The notes: a model not told the origin generated them from the letters alone. A stretch of 62,907 nt of DNA from Clostridia bacterium (GCA_017436285.1 JAFSDL010000018.1:1-62907), one strand, 5' to 3'; positions 51,799 through 61,008 are shown, counted from the stretch's first letter. Made by a program: numbers and translations.

Positions 51799-53250
51799 AT
51801 GGAATACATCGGTTATGCACTGCTGGCTATTGTGGCAATTTTAGTGCTTTTAATTGCAATTGCTGCCATAAAAGCTGTTAAAATCAAAGCAAAGCCCAAC
51901 ACAAACGCTCCCGCCATTAATCCCACCGAGGATGAAGCAAACGATTATGCTAAGAAGCTTTCCGAAATGGTTAAGGTTCCGACTGTTTCTTTAAGAGGAA
52001 ACACAGATTTAACTCAGTTTTATAAGCTTCACGAGGTTATGAAGGCTAACTTCCCCCTTATTTTCTCAAAGCTTGAATGCACAGAAATTGAAGGCAACCT
52101 TCTTTTCCGTTGGCCCGGTAAAGACCCTAAAAGAAACGGTATTCTTCTTATGGGTCATCAGGATGTTGTTACTGCTGACGAGCCCAATTGGGAAAAAGCC
52201 CCCTTCTCAGGCGAAATTGCAGACGGAAATATTCACGGCAGAGGCGCTATGGACTGCAAATCAACTGTTTTTTCAGAATTTCAGGCTATTGAAGAGCTAC
52301 TTGCAGAAGGCTATGAGCCACCCTGCGACATCTACCTTGCAACTGCAGTTGATGAAGAAATTTCAGGTGACGGCGCACCCAAGCTTGTTAACTACTTAAA
52401 AGAAAAAGGCGTTCACCTTGATGTTGCAATGGATGAGGGTGGCGCAATTCTTAAGGACCAGCTTCCCACAATGAATGGCTGGTGTGCGGCAATCGGTCTT
52501 CTTGAAAAGGGCTATATCGACCTTAAGGTTATCGCTAAGGGCAAGGGTGGTCACTCTTCAACACCTAAAAGCAATACACCTATGGCAAGACTTGCAAAAT
52601 TTGTTGCAGATGTTGAAAAGGATAAGCCCTTCAAGGCAGAAATTTCAGGCGCAGTTTATGCTATGCTTACAGAAGCCGCTCCCTACCTTGGCTTCCCTCT
52701 TCGTATGGTTCTTGGTAATATGTGGCTTTTCAAGGGTCTGCTCACTAAGGTTCTTCCGATGGTTTCACCTATGTGTAACGCATTTGTTAAAACCACCTTC
52801 TGCTGCACAATGGCAGAGGGCTCACATACACCAAACGTTATTCCCTCAGAGGCTTATGTTGTTTGTAACCTCAGAACATCTCCCCATCAGAATGTTGAGG
52901 AATCTCTTGCAGTTCTCAAAAAATATGCAGATAAATATGACCTTGAATTTGAAATTATTCACGCAAGAAACGCTTCAAACACCGTTGACTATAAGGGCGA
53001 GGAATTCGGCTATCTTAAAAAATGCCTTAACGAATGCTACCCCGATGCAGGCGTTATCCCCTATCTTATGACAGGCGGCACAGACTGCCGTCACTACGAA
53101 GCAGTTGCAGATAACTGCTTACGCTTCTGCCCCATTAAAATGAGTAATGAACAGCTTGCAGCAATGCACGCCGCTAACGAAAGCATCGGCGTTAAAGAGG
53201 TTGCAGATTGCGTTAAATTCTACAAATACTACATAAAAAATCATAAATAA
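51799..53250 (+). CDS. M20-family metallopeptidase with N-terminal membrane anchor
   Basis: 483 residues. One membrane helix (about residues 3-26), then the zinc peptidase: LLMGHQDVV (first metal His/Asp), GRGAMDCKS, ATAVDEEISGDGAP (catalytic Glu-Glu), a dimerisation lid (GKGGHSSTPK) and LMTGGTDCRHYE with the final metal His. It matches the carboxypeptidase S / aminoacylase-like subgroup. ATG 51799 with AAAGGA 9 nt upstream; earlier TTG/GTG codons fall in that site. Single gene with promoter and terminator. Confidence 0.92.
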   Translation: MEYIGYALLAIVAILVLLIAIAAIKAVKIKAKPNTNAPAINPTEDEANDYAKKLSEMVKVPTVSLRGNTDLTQFYKLHEVMKANFPLIFSKLECTEIEGNLLFRWPGKDPKRNGILLMGHQDVVTADEPNWEKAPFSGEIADGNIHGRGAMDCKSTVFSEFQAIEELLAEGYEPPCDIYLATAVDEEISGDGAPKLVNYLKEKGVHLDVAMDEGGAILKDQLPTMNGWCAAIGLLEKGYIDLKVIAKGKGGHSSTPKSNTPMARLAKFVADVEKDKPFKAEISGAVYAMLTEAAPYLGFPLRMVLGNMWLFKGLLTKVLPMVSPMCNAFVKTTFCCTMAEGSHTPNVIPSEAYVVCNLRTSPHQNVEESLAVLKKYADKYDLEFEIIHARNASNTVDYKGEEFGYLKKCLNECYPDAGVIPYLMTGGTDCRHYEAVADNCLRFCPIKMSNEQLAAMHAANESIGVKEVADCVKFYKYYIKNHK

Positions 53251-53256
53251 CAGTTT

Positions 53257-53296
53257 TGGCTACCTGCTCTTTTCTGAACAGGTAGCCATTCTTTTT
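53257..53296. terminator. Terminator between the convergent M20 and histidine phosphatase genes
   Basis: TGGCTACCTG (53257-53266) and CAGGTAGCCA (53279-53288), then TTCTTTTTT. Confidence 0.88.
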
Positions 53297-53919
53297 TATT
53301 TATTGACTTCTTTTAATATGCAAGCACCATCTCGGGTATATTGAACAACTGTCATTGAAATATTATCAAGAGAAAAGAAGAATTTTCGGGTTTCAATTCC
53401 TAAAGCGGTTGGAATAAGATATTCAAGCATACCGTGGTGACTGAAAACCGCAACTCTGTTTCCGTATGTGTAGTTTTCTTTTATGTAATCTATCACCTTT
53501 TGCGCGCGAAGATTATTATCTTCAACCGCTTCGCAACCGAATTCATATTCCTTTGTTCCGAAAAGCTTTTCACACATTTTTGTGTTTTTATAGTATTTCT
53601 GAAGATATTTCTCACTGCAACCGAAATAACCGGGAGTACAACCACATTCGATAAGCTCGGGGCAGATATGTAAAACAGGGTTATTCCCTTTCGCCTTGCA
53701 AACGCCTGTTGCAGTTTTGAATGCACGAAGAAGAGAGCTTGAAATAAAACCGTCTATCTCTACATCCTTAAGCTTTTCTCCAAGAATATCACATTGCTTT
53801 TCACCAAAAGGTGTAAGCTCACCGTCACAATTATCTCTGTCGCCGATATCTGTATAATTGGTTTCCGCGTGGCGAATAAAAATTATTTCCAATAAATCTT
53901 CATTTTTCAGATTTTCCAT
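53296..53919 (-). CDS. Histidine phosphatase family protein
   Basis: 207 residues. IIFIRHAETNYTD (catalytic Arg-His), SSSLLRAFKTATGVC, and VAVFSHHGMLEYLIP (second His). Cys-rich for this family (CDGE, ECGCTPGYFGCSEKY, MCEKLFG, EFGCEA). It is a distant paralogue of the protein at 47440-48126. Substrate unknown. Monocistronic, converging with the M20 peptidase. Confidence 0.88.
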   Translation of the reverse strand: MENLKNEDLLEIIFIRHAETNYTDIGDRDNCDGELTPFGEKQCDILGEKLKDVEIDGFISSSLLRAFKTATGVCKAKGNNPVLHICPELIECGCTPGYFGCSEKYLQKYYKNTKMCEKLFGTKEYEFGCEAVEDNNLRAQKVIDYIKENYTYGNRVAVFSHHGMLEYLIPTALGIETRKFFFSLDNISMTVVQYTRDGACILKEVNK

Positions 53920-53991
53920 TTTTCATTTTCCTCTACACAAGACTTATTCTAACACAATTTTATAAATTCGCATATTATCTATAAGAATATT

Positions 53992-54906
53992 TCATTCAAC
54001 AACAAGGTCATTGGTATCTTTTATTTTTATACCCTTTATATTAGTAAAGAATAATTTTACTTGCTTATAGCCATAATCCTTGGGATTGAATTCGGGATAT
54101 TTTTCCATTACTTTCTTGTTCACTTCCCCAATATTCAATCTTTTTTTCTTAGAGTTGCGAATTGTATCAATAACAAAGGCTTCTATTGTTTCTCTTGTTT
54201 TGGAGTTTTTTAATTTTGCAGCTTTGGTACGTTTATCTTTTTGAATGAATACTTCAATCTCTTCAGAAAACAATTCTATAAATTTTGAAAATTTTGAGCA
54301 ACCATAATTTCGACTATCAAAATCAGGATATTTCTTTTGTAATTTTTCTTTTATAACACCCACATTCTCTACAAAACCATCTTCTAATTCTAATAATGTA
54401 ATAATTTCATTTTTTATTTCTTCAATGGGTGTTATTTCGTTATCTAAAATAACCTGTGTATCACTATCATCTATATCAATAACATTCAAATACTGAAACT
54501 TATCAAAAGCATTAACAAGAGGTTGAGATGCCTTGCTTTCACCCATACCAAAAACCATTTTTCCCTCTTGTCTTATTCGGGAAGCTAATCTTGTAAAATC
54601 GCTATCACTTGAAGCAATACAAAAAATATCAACAGGATTGTTGTATAAAATATCCATCGCATCTATTACAAGAGCCATATCTGATGAATTTTTACCAACA
54701 CTATTTTGATATTGTTGAACAGGTATTATTGCATATTTCTGAACAGGTTCAATCCAAGGTTTTGTATGTTCCTTTGACAAATCACCATATAATTTTCTTA
54801 TGGTAACATTACCATATTCTTTTAATTCATCAAAAATTGTATCTATATATTTATAAGAAATATTTTCAGCATCAATCAGTAACGCTATATTTTTTTGATT
54901 TTCCAT
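53992..54906 (-). CDS. NYN (PIN-like) domain protein with two OST-HTH/LOTUS domains
   Basis: 304 residues. Residues 1-140 are a NYN nuclease-like domain of the LabA/DUF88 type with the acidic residues in ALLIDAENIS, SSDMALVIDAMDILY and IASSDSDFTRLASRIRQ. Two LOTUS-type winged-helix repeats follow: IITLLELEDGFVENVGVIKEKLQKKYPDFDSRNYGCSKFSKFI and VIDTIRNSKKKRLNIGEVNKKVMEKYPEFNPKDYGYKQVKLFF. Such proteins are thought to bind and cut RNA. I use ATG 54906; a GTG 11 codons upstream cannot be excluded. Monocistronic. Confidence 0.88.
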   Translation of the reverse strand: MENQKNIALLIDAENISYKYIDTIFDELKEYGNVTIRKLYGDLSKEHTKPWIEPVQKYAIIPVQQYQNSVGKNSSDMALVIDAMDILYNNPVDIFCIASSDSDFTRLASRIRQEGKMVFGMGESKASQPLVNAFDKFQYLNVIDIDDSDTQVILDNEITPIEEIKNEIITLLELEDGFVENVGVIKEKLQKKYPDFDSRNYGCSKFSKFIELFSEEIEVFIQKDKRTKAAKLKNSKTRETIEAFVIDTIRNSKKKRLNIGEVNKKVMEKYPEFNPKDYGYKQVKLFFTNIKGIKIKDTNDLVVE

Positions 54907-54983
54907 AAAAACCACTTTCTCCAATTTATTAATAATCACTGCATACGCACAATAAAATACAGGAATTTTCTGTATCGATATAG

Positions 54984-55361
54984 TTATCTTCTATTTCCAT
55001 CCTCGTCAAAATTATCTTTCAAAGCCTTCTCTGTTAAAACAATTGAAATTAATATTGGCACAATCTGCAACGAACAGATTATTGCACCCAAAATCCCTAT
55101 GGTATCTTCATCCTTACCGATAACTAATAGCATTGGTAAAATAGAAAGCGGAATCATTACCCAACCCAATTTATACCACATTTTACTGAAATACTTGTGT
55201 GCAAATTTCCATGTTTCATTGTTTTTCATTGACCTTTTTGTTCTATAGCCGATAAAGTGATTTATTTCACCCGAAGCTTTATCTCTATAAAGCTTTCCGA
55301 CAACTACCATAATAACAGGAATAAAAACAAGCGTTATCACCATAAAAAACCAAAAGCCCAT
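54984..55361 (-). CDS. SdpI-family small membrane protein
   Basis: 125 residues, three or more membrane helices. IGYRTKRSMKNNETWKFAHKYFSKMWYKLG is the SdpI/YfhL family core, found in immunity proteins against the SdpC killing peptide and in many proteins of unknown role. Last gene of a leftward set, 11 nt after the PnuC-like gene. No toxin gene is nearby, so an immunity role is not supported. Confidence 0.8.
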   Translation of the reverse strand: MGFWFFMVITLVFIPVIMVVVGKLYRDKASGEINHFIGYRTKRSMKNNETWKFAHKYFSKMWYKLGWVMIPLSILPMLLVIGKDEDTIGILGAIICSLQIVPILISIVLTEKALKDNFDEDGNRR

Positions 55362-55372
55362 AAAAACACCTC

Positions 55373-56044
55373 TTAACTAACTAATGTTTTCTGTTGTTCC
55401 TTATAAAATTTCTGAACACTTATAAATGCACCGATTACGCAGTAAAGAGCGTAAACCCCATATATAAGGTATGTTGTTTCCTTCGGGTCGTTTATAACCA
55501 TCTGAATATTTAAAAACACACCAAGAACACATTGAACAATCCAGAGATATGTATATTCAATGTAAGCAAGCATTGTAAGAACTGGTATCACAAACCCGAA
55601 AAGGAGCGTGCAGCTGTCTAAAATTGCATATTCGTAATCAAGATGCATAAAAATTGCTGCAATTATTCCCCACACAATAAGGAACGCCACGCTCCAGAAA
55701 ATTCTTATTTTAGTTGTCATTTTTCTGAAAACAACTGTTTTCGTCTTTTTATAGGCATTTTTCTTCCAACGGAAAAATGTCATCAGTTGAATGGGAAAGC
55801 TGAAAAGTATTGCAGATGCGGCAGAAGCATAAACACCCATATAAATATACGCCGCCGTATAAATAAGTGAATTTATTGAGCCGATTAAAGGTCCCATTCT
55901 GTTTGCCTCCGATTGAAAAGACATAACAAAAAGGGAAACAAACAAGGGTATCATCAGGAAAAATTCCTGCTTACACAAAATCCCCGCAACAAGTATTGCA
56001 ACACCTGTTATGGCTATGATTACAACTTTCTTTTTATCCTTCAT
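55373..56044 (-). CDS. PnuC-like transporter (nicotinamide riboside/mononucleotide family)
   Basis: 223 residues, seven or so membrane helices. SINSLIYTAAYIYMGVYASAASAILFSFPIQLMTFFRWKKNAYK matches the PnuC core (Asn in helix, then a Trp-Lys-Lys loop), and TYLWIVQCVLGVFLNIQMVIND resembles the second half. It lies 2 nt downstream of an ADP-ribosylglycohydrolase gene, which fits vitamin B3/NAD metabolism. The binding motif is less conserved than in typical PnuC, so another vitamin-like substrate is possible. Confidence 0.72.
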   Translation of the reverse strand: MKDKKKVVIIAITGVAILVAGILCKQEFFLMIPLFVSLFVMSFQSEANRMGPLIGSINSLIYTAAYIYMGVYASAASAILFSFPIQLMTFFRWKKNAYKKTKTVVFRKMTTKIRIFWSVAFLIVWGIIAAIFMHLDYEYAILDSCTLLFGFVIPVLTMLAYIEYTYLWIVQCVLGVFLNIQMVINDPKETTYLIYGVYALYCVIGAFISVQKFYKEQQKTLVS

Positions 56045-56046
56045 TA

Positions 56047-57420
56047 TTATTTTTCTATATGCTCCATTGTTTTATCAACCGCTTTTTCAATATCAACCAT
56101 TTCAATACCAAAAAGCGAGGTGTGAATTTTGTTGTTTATAGGCTTTTTCCAGCAATCGTCTATGCAATCAATTCCGCCTCGCATACCTAAAATTGAACCG
56201 ACGGTTGCACCATTGCAGTCTGTGTCGAATGCAAATCCCACTGCAGTACAAATTGATTTACCGAAATCACCCTCACCGTAAAGAAGAGACGCTACAACAA
56301 TCATTGCATTTGAAATCGTATGGCACCAACCGTGGTCGGTATGCTCATCATAAGCTGAATGAATATAATTGAAGGCATCCTCGAGGGTTGCACCATTCTT
56401 ATAATCATCATAGATTTTCATAACGGCTTCATAAAGCCTTGATGTTGCAGGAATCTGAGCTAAACCACCTAAAATAATATCGTCAATATTATCATTTACT
56501 GCGGCAATTGCTATCATTGCAGAAGCAAACATCTCGCCATAGATACCGTTTTTAATATGAGAAATGCAGGCATCATTATACGCCATTTTTGCTGCTTCTT
56601 CAGGCTCACCGGGGCAGATATATCCGAAATAGTCGCCTCTTATCTGGGCACCAATCCATTCTCTGCAAACATTTTTATACATAGCAGATGCAGGGGGCTC
56701 AATGCAATTAAGGAAATTTATGTATGCAATTCTTTCTGCTGTGAAATAGGAGTAAACCGACTGATAACGAAGCCAGGCATTTGCAACATCCTCCGGCTCA
56801 AAATCCTTATCAAACTGTTCAATAATCTGCTGAGCCATAACAACGTAGTTTGTGTCATCATCAACGGGCATTCCGTCAACATTATCACCGTATGGCTTAT
56901 TCATAAATGAAAATTTATAATGAGAGCAAACCTCTTTGGTTATGTCTGTTGAAAGAATATAACGATGCATAGGGTAATTTCCTGTTTCCTTAAGAAAAGG
57001 TATAAGCTCGTTGCTTCTTATGCCCTCAACCGGCTTTCCCAAAAGGCAGCCGCAGGCTCTGCCCGTCCAGGCACCGAGAATTTTGTTGCGCAATATTTCT
57101 TCATCAGGCATTACTGATTTATAACCGAACAACTTTCTTAATGCCTTGATTTCATTTAATTTATTAGGCTCGTTATATTTATAATCAGGACGGATTTTTG
57201 AATTGATAACCAACTCATAAATTGCATCGCACATTTTTGCCTTGCTGACATCATTTTTCATAGCTGCAACAGCTTCAAATAAAGGCTTATGCTTTTCAAT
57301 ATCAAGCCCCTCTTCCATACTCTGCTGATATTCAAGCATAATATCATCAAGGTATCTGTTAAAACCGTCAACCTGCTTATAATCAATTTTTATTTCTGTA
57401 TCATAAATTTTAGCAAACAT
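56047..57420 (-). CDS. ADP-ribosylglycohydrolase family protein
   Basis: 457 residues. After an N-terminal extension of about 110 residues, the DraG-type fold shows ILGAWTGRACGCLLGKPVEG, the metal motif PVDDDTNYVVMA, and the second metal motif AFDTDCNGATVGSILGM, the two hallmark Asp clusters. It would remove ADP-ribose from proteins or small molecules, or act on a related N-glycoside. ATG 57418-57420 with AAGGTG 6 nt upstream; a GTG three codons earlier lies in that site. Coupled to the esterase gene (10 nt) and the PnuC-like gene (2 nt). Confidence 0.9.
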   Translation of the reverse strand: MFAKIYDTEIKIDYKQVDGFNRYLDDIMLEYQQSMEEGLDIEKHKPLFEAVAAMKNDVSKAKMCDAIYELVINSKIRPDYKYNEPNKLNEIKALRKLFGYKSVMPDEEILRNKILGAWTGRACGCLLGKPVEGIRSNELIPFLKETGNYPMHRYILSTDITKEVCSHYKFSFMNKPYGDNVDGMPVDDDTNYVVMAQQIIEQFDKDFEPEDVANAWLRYQSVYSYFTAERIAYINFLNCIEPPASAMYKNVCREWIGAQIRGDYFGYICPGEPEEAAKMAYNDACISHIKNGIYGEMFASAMIAIAAVNDNIDDIILGGLAQIPATSRLYEAVMKIYDDYKNGATLEDAFNYIHSAYDEHTDHGWCHTISNAMIVVASLLYGEGDFGKSICTAVGFAFDTDCNGATVGSILGMRGGIDCIDDCWKKPINNKIHTSLFGIEMVDIEKAVDKTMEHIEK

Positions 57421-57430
57421 AGTAAACACC

Positions 57431-58270
57431 TTATAATTCTATTTTTTCTGCAAACAAATAACCTAATTTAATAGTACAGTCCGAATCATAATGGGCAATA
57501 TCCACCTCGGGCTCAGGCTCCTTTGAGGTGGTAAGTCCTTGGGCAATTGTATCTATATAAAAGCTATGGGGTGTTTCCTTTGCGTGTTTTTCTTTATATG
57601 CGTTTATTTCACGATAATATTGCCATATTTCAGAAATTCCCGCATCAATATATCTGCAGTTTTCCATATATTTCCCATATACTTCATTCAAATCCTTTAA
57701 CAGATTTTCATATCTCTCACCGTATTTTTCAACCGTATCGATTTCAAGAGCATCGCTTTCACCCTGCATCCAGCAAAAAGCACGAATTTCGGGCTCATAT
57801 CCCTGATTTTCAAGAATAGAAATGCTTTCCTCGAGAATTTTTATAAGCTCGTTAAAATGCCAACCGCCCTTGCGGAAAAATTCACTTTCAGCATCACCAA
57901 AACCAAAGGATTCTTTGTTATATTCTCCTTTGTTGGAGGGTGATAGCCAGTCGTGGAAAATATTTGTTCCGCCAACTGCACATTTTACAATAAAAATTTT
58001 CTCATCAGGGTGTTTTTCACTTAAATAATCGGCAATGCCAATCTCAGGACCAAAAGTGTCCTTTCCTTTTTCGGCACAATTAAGAGTTGTTTTAACAAAG
58101 CCGTTACTCTTCATATCGTGGGAATAATAATTCATTAAAATATTATCATAACCCTTTTCAAATTCTTCTACCTTTTCGGCACTGAAATGCCTGTCAAGAT
58201 ATTTAATATGACCAACGCCAACTGCATTGGATTGCCCTGCTAAAATGATAATTTTTGCTTTTTTCATCAT
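57431..58270 (-). CDS. SGNH-type carbohydrate acetylesterase (sialate O-acetylesterase-like, DUF303)
   Basis: 279 residues, no signal peptide. The SGNH blocks are IILAGQSNAVGVGH (nucleophile Ser), VKCAVGGTNIF (Gly), FCWMQGESDA (Asn replaced by Gln-Gly-Glu as in this family) and DIAHYDSD (Asp-His). A CE6-like esterase acting on acetylated sugars is likely. First gene of the four-gene operon running to 54984. Confidence 0.85.
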   Translation of the reverse strand: MMKKAKIIILAGQSNAVGVGHIKYLDRHFSAEKVEEFEKGYDNILMNYYSHDMKSNGFVKTTLNCAEKGKDTFGPEIGIADYLSEKHPDEKIFIVKCAVGGTNIFHDWLSPSNKGEYNKESFGFGDAESEFFRKGGWHFNELIKILEESISILENQGYEPEIRAFCWMQGESDALEIDTVEKYGERYENLLKDLNEVYGKYMENCRYIDAGISEIWQYYREINAYKEKHAKETPHSFYIDTIAQGLTTSKEPEPEVDIAHYDSDCTIKLGYLFAEKIEL

Positions 58271-58338
58271 ATCACCCGCTTATGAAATTATATTAACATA
58301 GGATTTTAAGATTTTCAATAAATTATGCAGGAAATGAC

Positions 58339-58367
58339 AAAAGCACACCCGAGTGTGAGTGTGCTTT
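58339..58367 (-). terminator. Hairpin at the 3' end of the 433-residue Xre gene
   Basis: AAAAGCACAC (58339-58348) and GTGTGCTTT (58359-58367); CTTTTG follows on the minus strand. Confidence 0.6.
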
Positions 58368-58370
58368 GTG

Positions 58371-59663
58371 CTATTCCTGATTTTCACAAACATACACAAT
58401 ATGTTCATCAAAATCATCATATTCTTTATCTTCGCCATTATCCCCTTCACCAAGGATTTCGTCTGTATAGTTTTCCACCAACCATAAATATTCTCTTCCT
58501 TCGTCATCCTCAAAAAGCTGAACTTTATCATCCTGCAAAGACTGATCCCATTTTGAAAGGCCGTCTGTTCGCGTATCTTCCCAAATTGTTGCGCCGAGAA
58601 CTTCAACAGGCTCGGCATCTTCAGGTAACTCATCAATTCTGACATAGACATCATTATGGTATGTAATAGTAGAATAATTTGTCGCCACCAATGCCGGTTT
58701 ATCTAACCCAACAAACAATACCGAAAATACAAAACAATCCAACAACATAATTACTAGTAATGCAATTACCGCAAAAGCTACAGAAACAAGACATCCGCTG
58801 AAGCAGCCTAATTTTTTACCTTTGTTTCGTTTTTCTGTTTTCGCTTTATAGTATTCTGCATTTAAAATATTCTTTTTCAAAATATGCGGTTTGCAAAGAT
58901 GCTTAAAATATAAGCCTCTTAACGGATATGCTATTATCATATCAATAAAATCCATTCCTAAATCGGATGCAAGACCTAATTTTTTATATTTTTTGATTAT
59001 TTCTTTACTGTTTTTCCCTTTGGCATAAACAAGTTCTGTTTTTATATTTTCATCGCAAACAACTTTAGGATAGCTAATTTCAAAGTTTTGATAAATTAAG
59101 GTTTTGTCGCCCAAATCAAACATATCAAGCTCAATGGTAATAACTGAATCCGATGTAATATTTGAAATTTTATAAGTACAGTCAACCTGCAAAAACAAAT
59201 CCAGAATCTCATTTGTCGCTTTTTTAAATAACTTTACGGCTATTTTTTCTTTAAAATCAGGATTGTCGCTCATTAAATCTTCAAAATCATCTTCTCTTAA
59301 AATTTCGCCTGTAATTTTAAGAGTGACTGAATCCGCTATATCTTCAATTTCAATCCATTTGCTTTCGTCATATTCAATTAAATGTGATTTGCCGTTTACA
59401 TCAATTTTCATTTCCATACAGAAACTGTTTACGATGCAAATTCGTTTCACTCCGTCCTTACTTGCAGAGAAAATATCTTCAACTGTAGTATCAAGGGCAA
59501 TTGCCAACTTTTCAAAGGTTTCAATCCTGGGAAAAGCCTGTCCGTTTTCCCATTTAGATATTGATTTATCAGAAACCTCTAAAACCTTTGCAAGCTCGGT
59601 TTGGGTAAGGTTTTTGTTTTCTCGCAATTTGCAGATGTAGTTTCCGAATTTATACATATTCAC
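58371..59663 (-). CDS. Large membrane-anchored Xre-family regulator
   Basis: About 430 residues. HTH (ICKLRENKNLTQTELAKVLEVSDKSISKWENGQAFPRIETFEKL), a soluble middle domain of about 210 residues with no named family, a long membrane segment (about residues 288-320) and an acidic external tail (EILGEGDNGEDKEYDDFDEH). The start may be GTG 59661-59663 or ATG two codons later; GAGGTGA is just upstream. It ends in TAG, which shows that TAG is a normal stop in this genome. Same general plan as the proteins at 42734 and 59756. Confidence 0.82.
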   Translation of the reverse strand: MNMYKFGNYICKLRENKNLTQTELAKVLEVSDKSISKWENGQAFPRIETFEKLAIALDTTVEDIFSASKDGVKRICIVNSFCMEMKIDVNGKSHLIEYDESKWIEIEDIADSVTLKITGEILREDDFEDLMSDNPDFKEKIAVKLFKKATNEILDLFLQVDCTYKISNITSDSVITIELDMFDLGDKTLIYQNFEISYPKVVCDENIKTELVYAKGKNSKEIIKKYKKLGLASDLGMDFIDMIIAYPLRGLYFKHLCKPHILKKNILNAEYYKAKTEKRNKGKKLGCFSGCLVSVAFAVIALLVIMLLDCFVFSVLFVGLDKPALVATNYSTITYHNDVYVRIDELPEDAEPVEVLGATIWEDTRTDGLSKWDQSLQDDKVQLFEDDEGREYLWLVENYTDEILGEGDNGEDKEYDDFDEHIVYVCENQE

Positions 59664-59755
59664 GGCAATCACCTCTACAACTATTGTACTGATTTTCGTT
59701 ATTTTTGCAAGAAAATCGGGGTAGAATTTAATTAGAAATAATAATTAACATTTGT

Positions 59756-60370
59756 TTATCTGCTTTTGCTATATTTCAAGAGTGTTCCACCCTTTACTAC
59801 CAACAATAAAAACGCAATAACTACCGCATAAGCTTCTCTTGTCAAAGCAAGAAAAAACACAATAAAAATGTTTAAAGCAATTGAAACCTCCATTAAAGCT
59901 TTATTGCCCTTCTCTGCTTTTGTTTTAGTCAGTATAATTTTTATAACTCCAACTATAAAAAGAGAAAGAAACATAACCCAATAAACTATTAAATTTCTTG
60001 AGGATGTTTCAGTATAATTTAATAAGTTCACAGAATAAACAAAACCGTCAATTGTATTGGGGTAAAGTGGCAAAATAATCAGAAGCACTGAAAACAAATC
60101 CACAATACCAAATAACAAGTCACACATATTCCGCATATTTGATTTATTTTCTTTTTCAGCAATATCAATAAGCTTTTCACCTGATAGCAAATCATCAATG
60201 GAAACCTCAAAAAATTTTGATATTTCCTTTAAAGAATCAATATTCGGGTAACCTCTCCCTGACTCCCATTTTGAAACTGCAGTTCTTGAAACATACAAAA
60301 TTTCTGCTAATTCCTCCTGAGTCAAGCCTCTATTTTTCCTTAATTCCTGCAATTTTTCGCTGAATTCCAT
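59756..60370 (-). CDS. Xre-family regulator with four membrane helices
   Basis: 204 residues. HTH (LQELRKNRGLTQEELAEILYVSRTAVSKWESGRGYPNIDSLKEI) and a linker, then about four membrane helices (LLFGIVDLFSVLLIILPLY, YWVMFLSLFIVGVIKIIL, VSIALNIFIVFFLALT, AYAVVIAFLLLVV). AAAGGA lies 9 nt before ATG 60368-60370; a longer reading would extend within the PAP2 gene without a ribosome site. It overlaps the PAP2 gene's 3' end by 31 nt, so the two are coupled. Confidence 0.87.
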   Translation of the reverse strand: MEFSEKLQELRKNRGLTQEELAEILYVSRTAVSKWESGRGYPNIDSLKEISKFFEVSIDDLLSGEKLIDIAEKENKSNMRNMCDLLFGIVDLFSVLLIILPLYPNTIDGFVYSVNLLNYTETSSRNLIVYWVMFLSLFIVGVIKIILTKTKAEKGNKALMEVSIALNIFIVFFLALTREAYAVVIAFLLLVVKGGTLLKYSKSR

Positions 60371-61008
60371 AATACTGTTCCTTTGTAAATATAAAATAAT
60401 CCCATGCTCAAAAAAATTGAACCTATAATATCTGTTAACCAATGAACACCTGATATCAGTCTTCCGACTACCATAAATATAGTGAATATTACTGTAATTA
60501 TGTTTGAGGTTCTTTTTAATGCAGTGTTTTTTATTCTTTTATTAACCTCAAAAGCAAGTGTCGGCATAACAGATAAAACCAATAGTGTTGTTGATGACGG
60601 ATACGAGGCTTCCATAAGCCCATTTATTAATACAGGTCTGTAATTTATGGGTATCATTTCAAAAATAAGATACCCACTTATTACTATAACATAATATATT
60701 CCCAAAGCAATAATATCAAAATCAACTTTTAAAAGGCTTTTTCTTTTTATTAACTGTATTAAACCAATAAATCCGAAAAACATACAGATAAATACAGGCA
60801 CAAGTCCAGCCCAATCGGTAATATTATAAAGGGTCATATTCACTCCCGTTACCGAATGAAACCATGTGTTTATTGTTGCAAAGCCTAGTTCCGTTCCGTT
60901 AACGCCAACAGACTTTACATCTATTGTCTGAATGAGAAATGACCATAATGCAAATACACTTATATTTGTTATACCTAATATAAGCTTCTTTTTTCCTTCA
61001 ACTTTCAT
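60340..61008 (-). CDS. PAP2-family membrane phosphatase
   Basis: 222 residues, six membrane helices. The phosphatase motifs are YRPVLINGLMEASYPSSTTLL (motif 2, PSSTT; the Arg of motif 1 is weak) and GRLISGVHWLTDIIGS (motif 3, SGVHW-TD). Acts on lipid pyrophosphates or phosphatidates at the outer membrane face. AAAAGGAAAACAAA precedes the ATG. Followed by, and overlapping, a membrane Xre regulator that probably controls or senses its activity (inference). Confidence 0.88.
   Translation of the reverse strand: MKVEGKKKLILGITNISVFALWSFLIQTIDVKSVGVNGTELGFATINTWFHSVTGVNMTLYNITDWAGLVPVFICMFFGFIGLIQLIKRKSLLKVDFDIIALGIYYVIVISGYLIFEMIPINYRPVLINGLMEASYPSSTTLLVLSVMPTLAFEVNKRIKNTALKRTSNIITVIFTIFMVVGRLISGVHWLTDIIGSIFLSMGLFYIYKGTVLWNSAKNCRN

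Noticed and set aside
54984-55361. Bacteriocin immunity gene (SdpI)
   Set aside because: No SdpABC-like toxin or export genes are nearby, and SdpI-family proteins are common without them.
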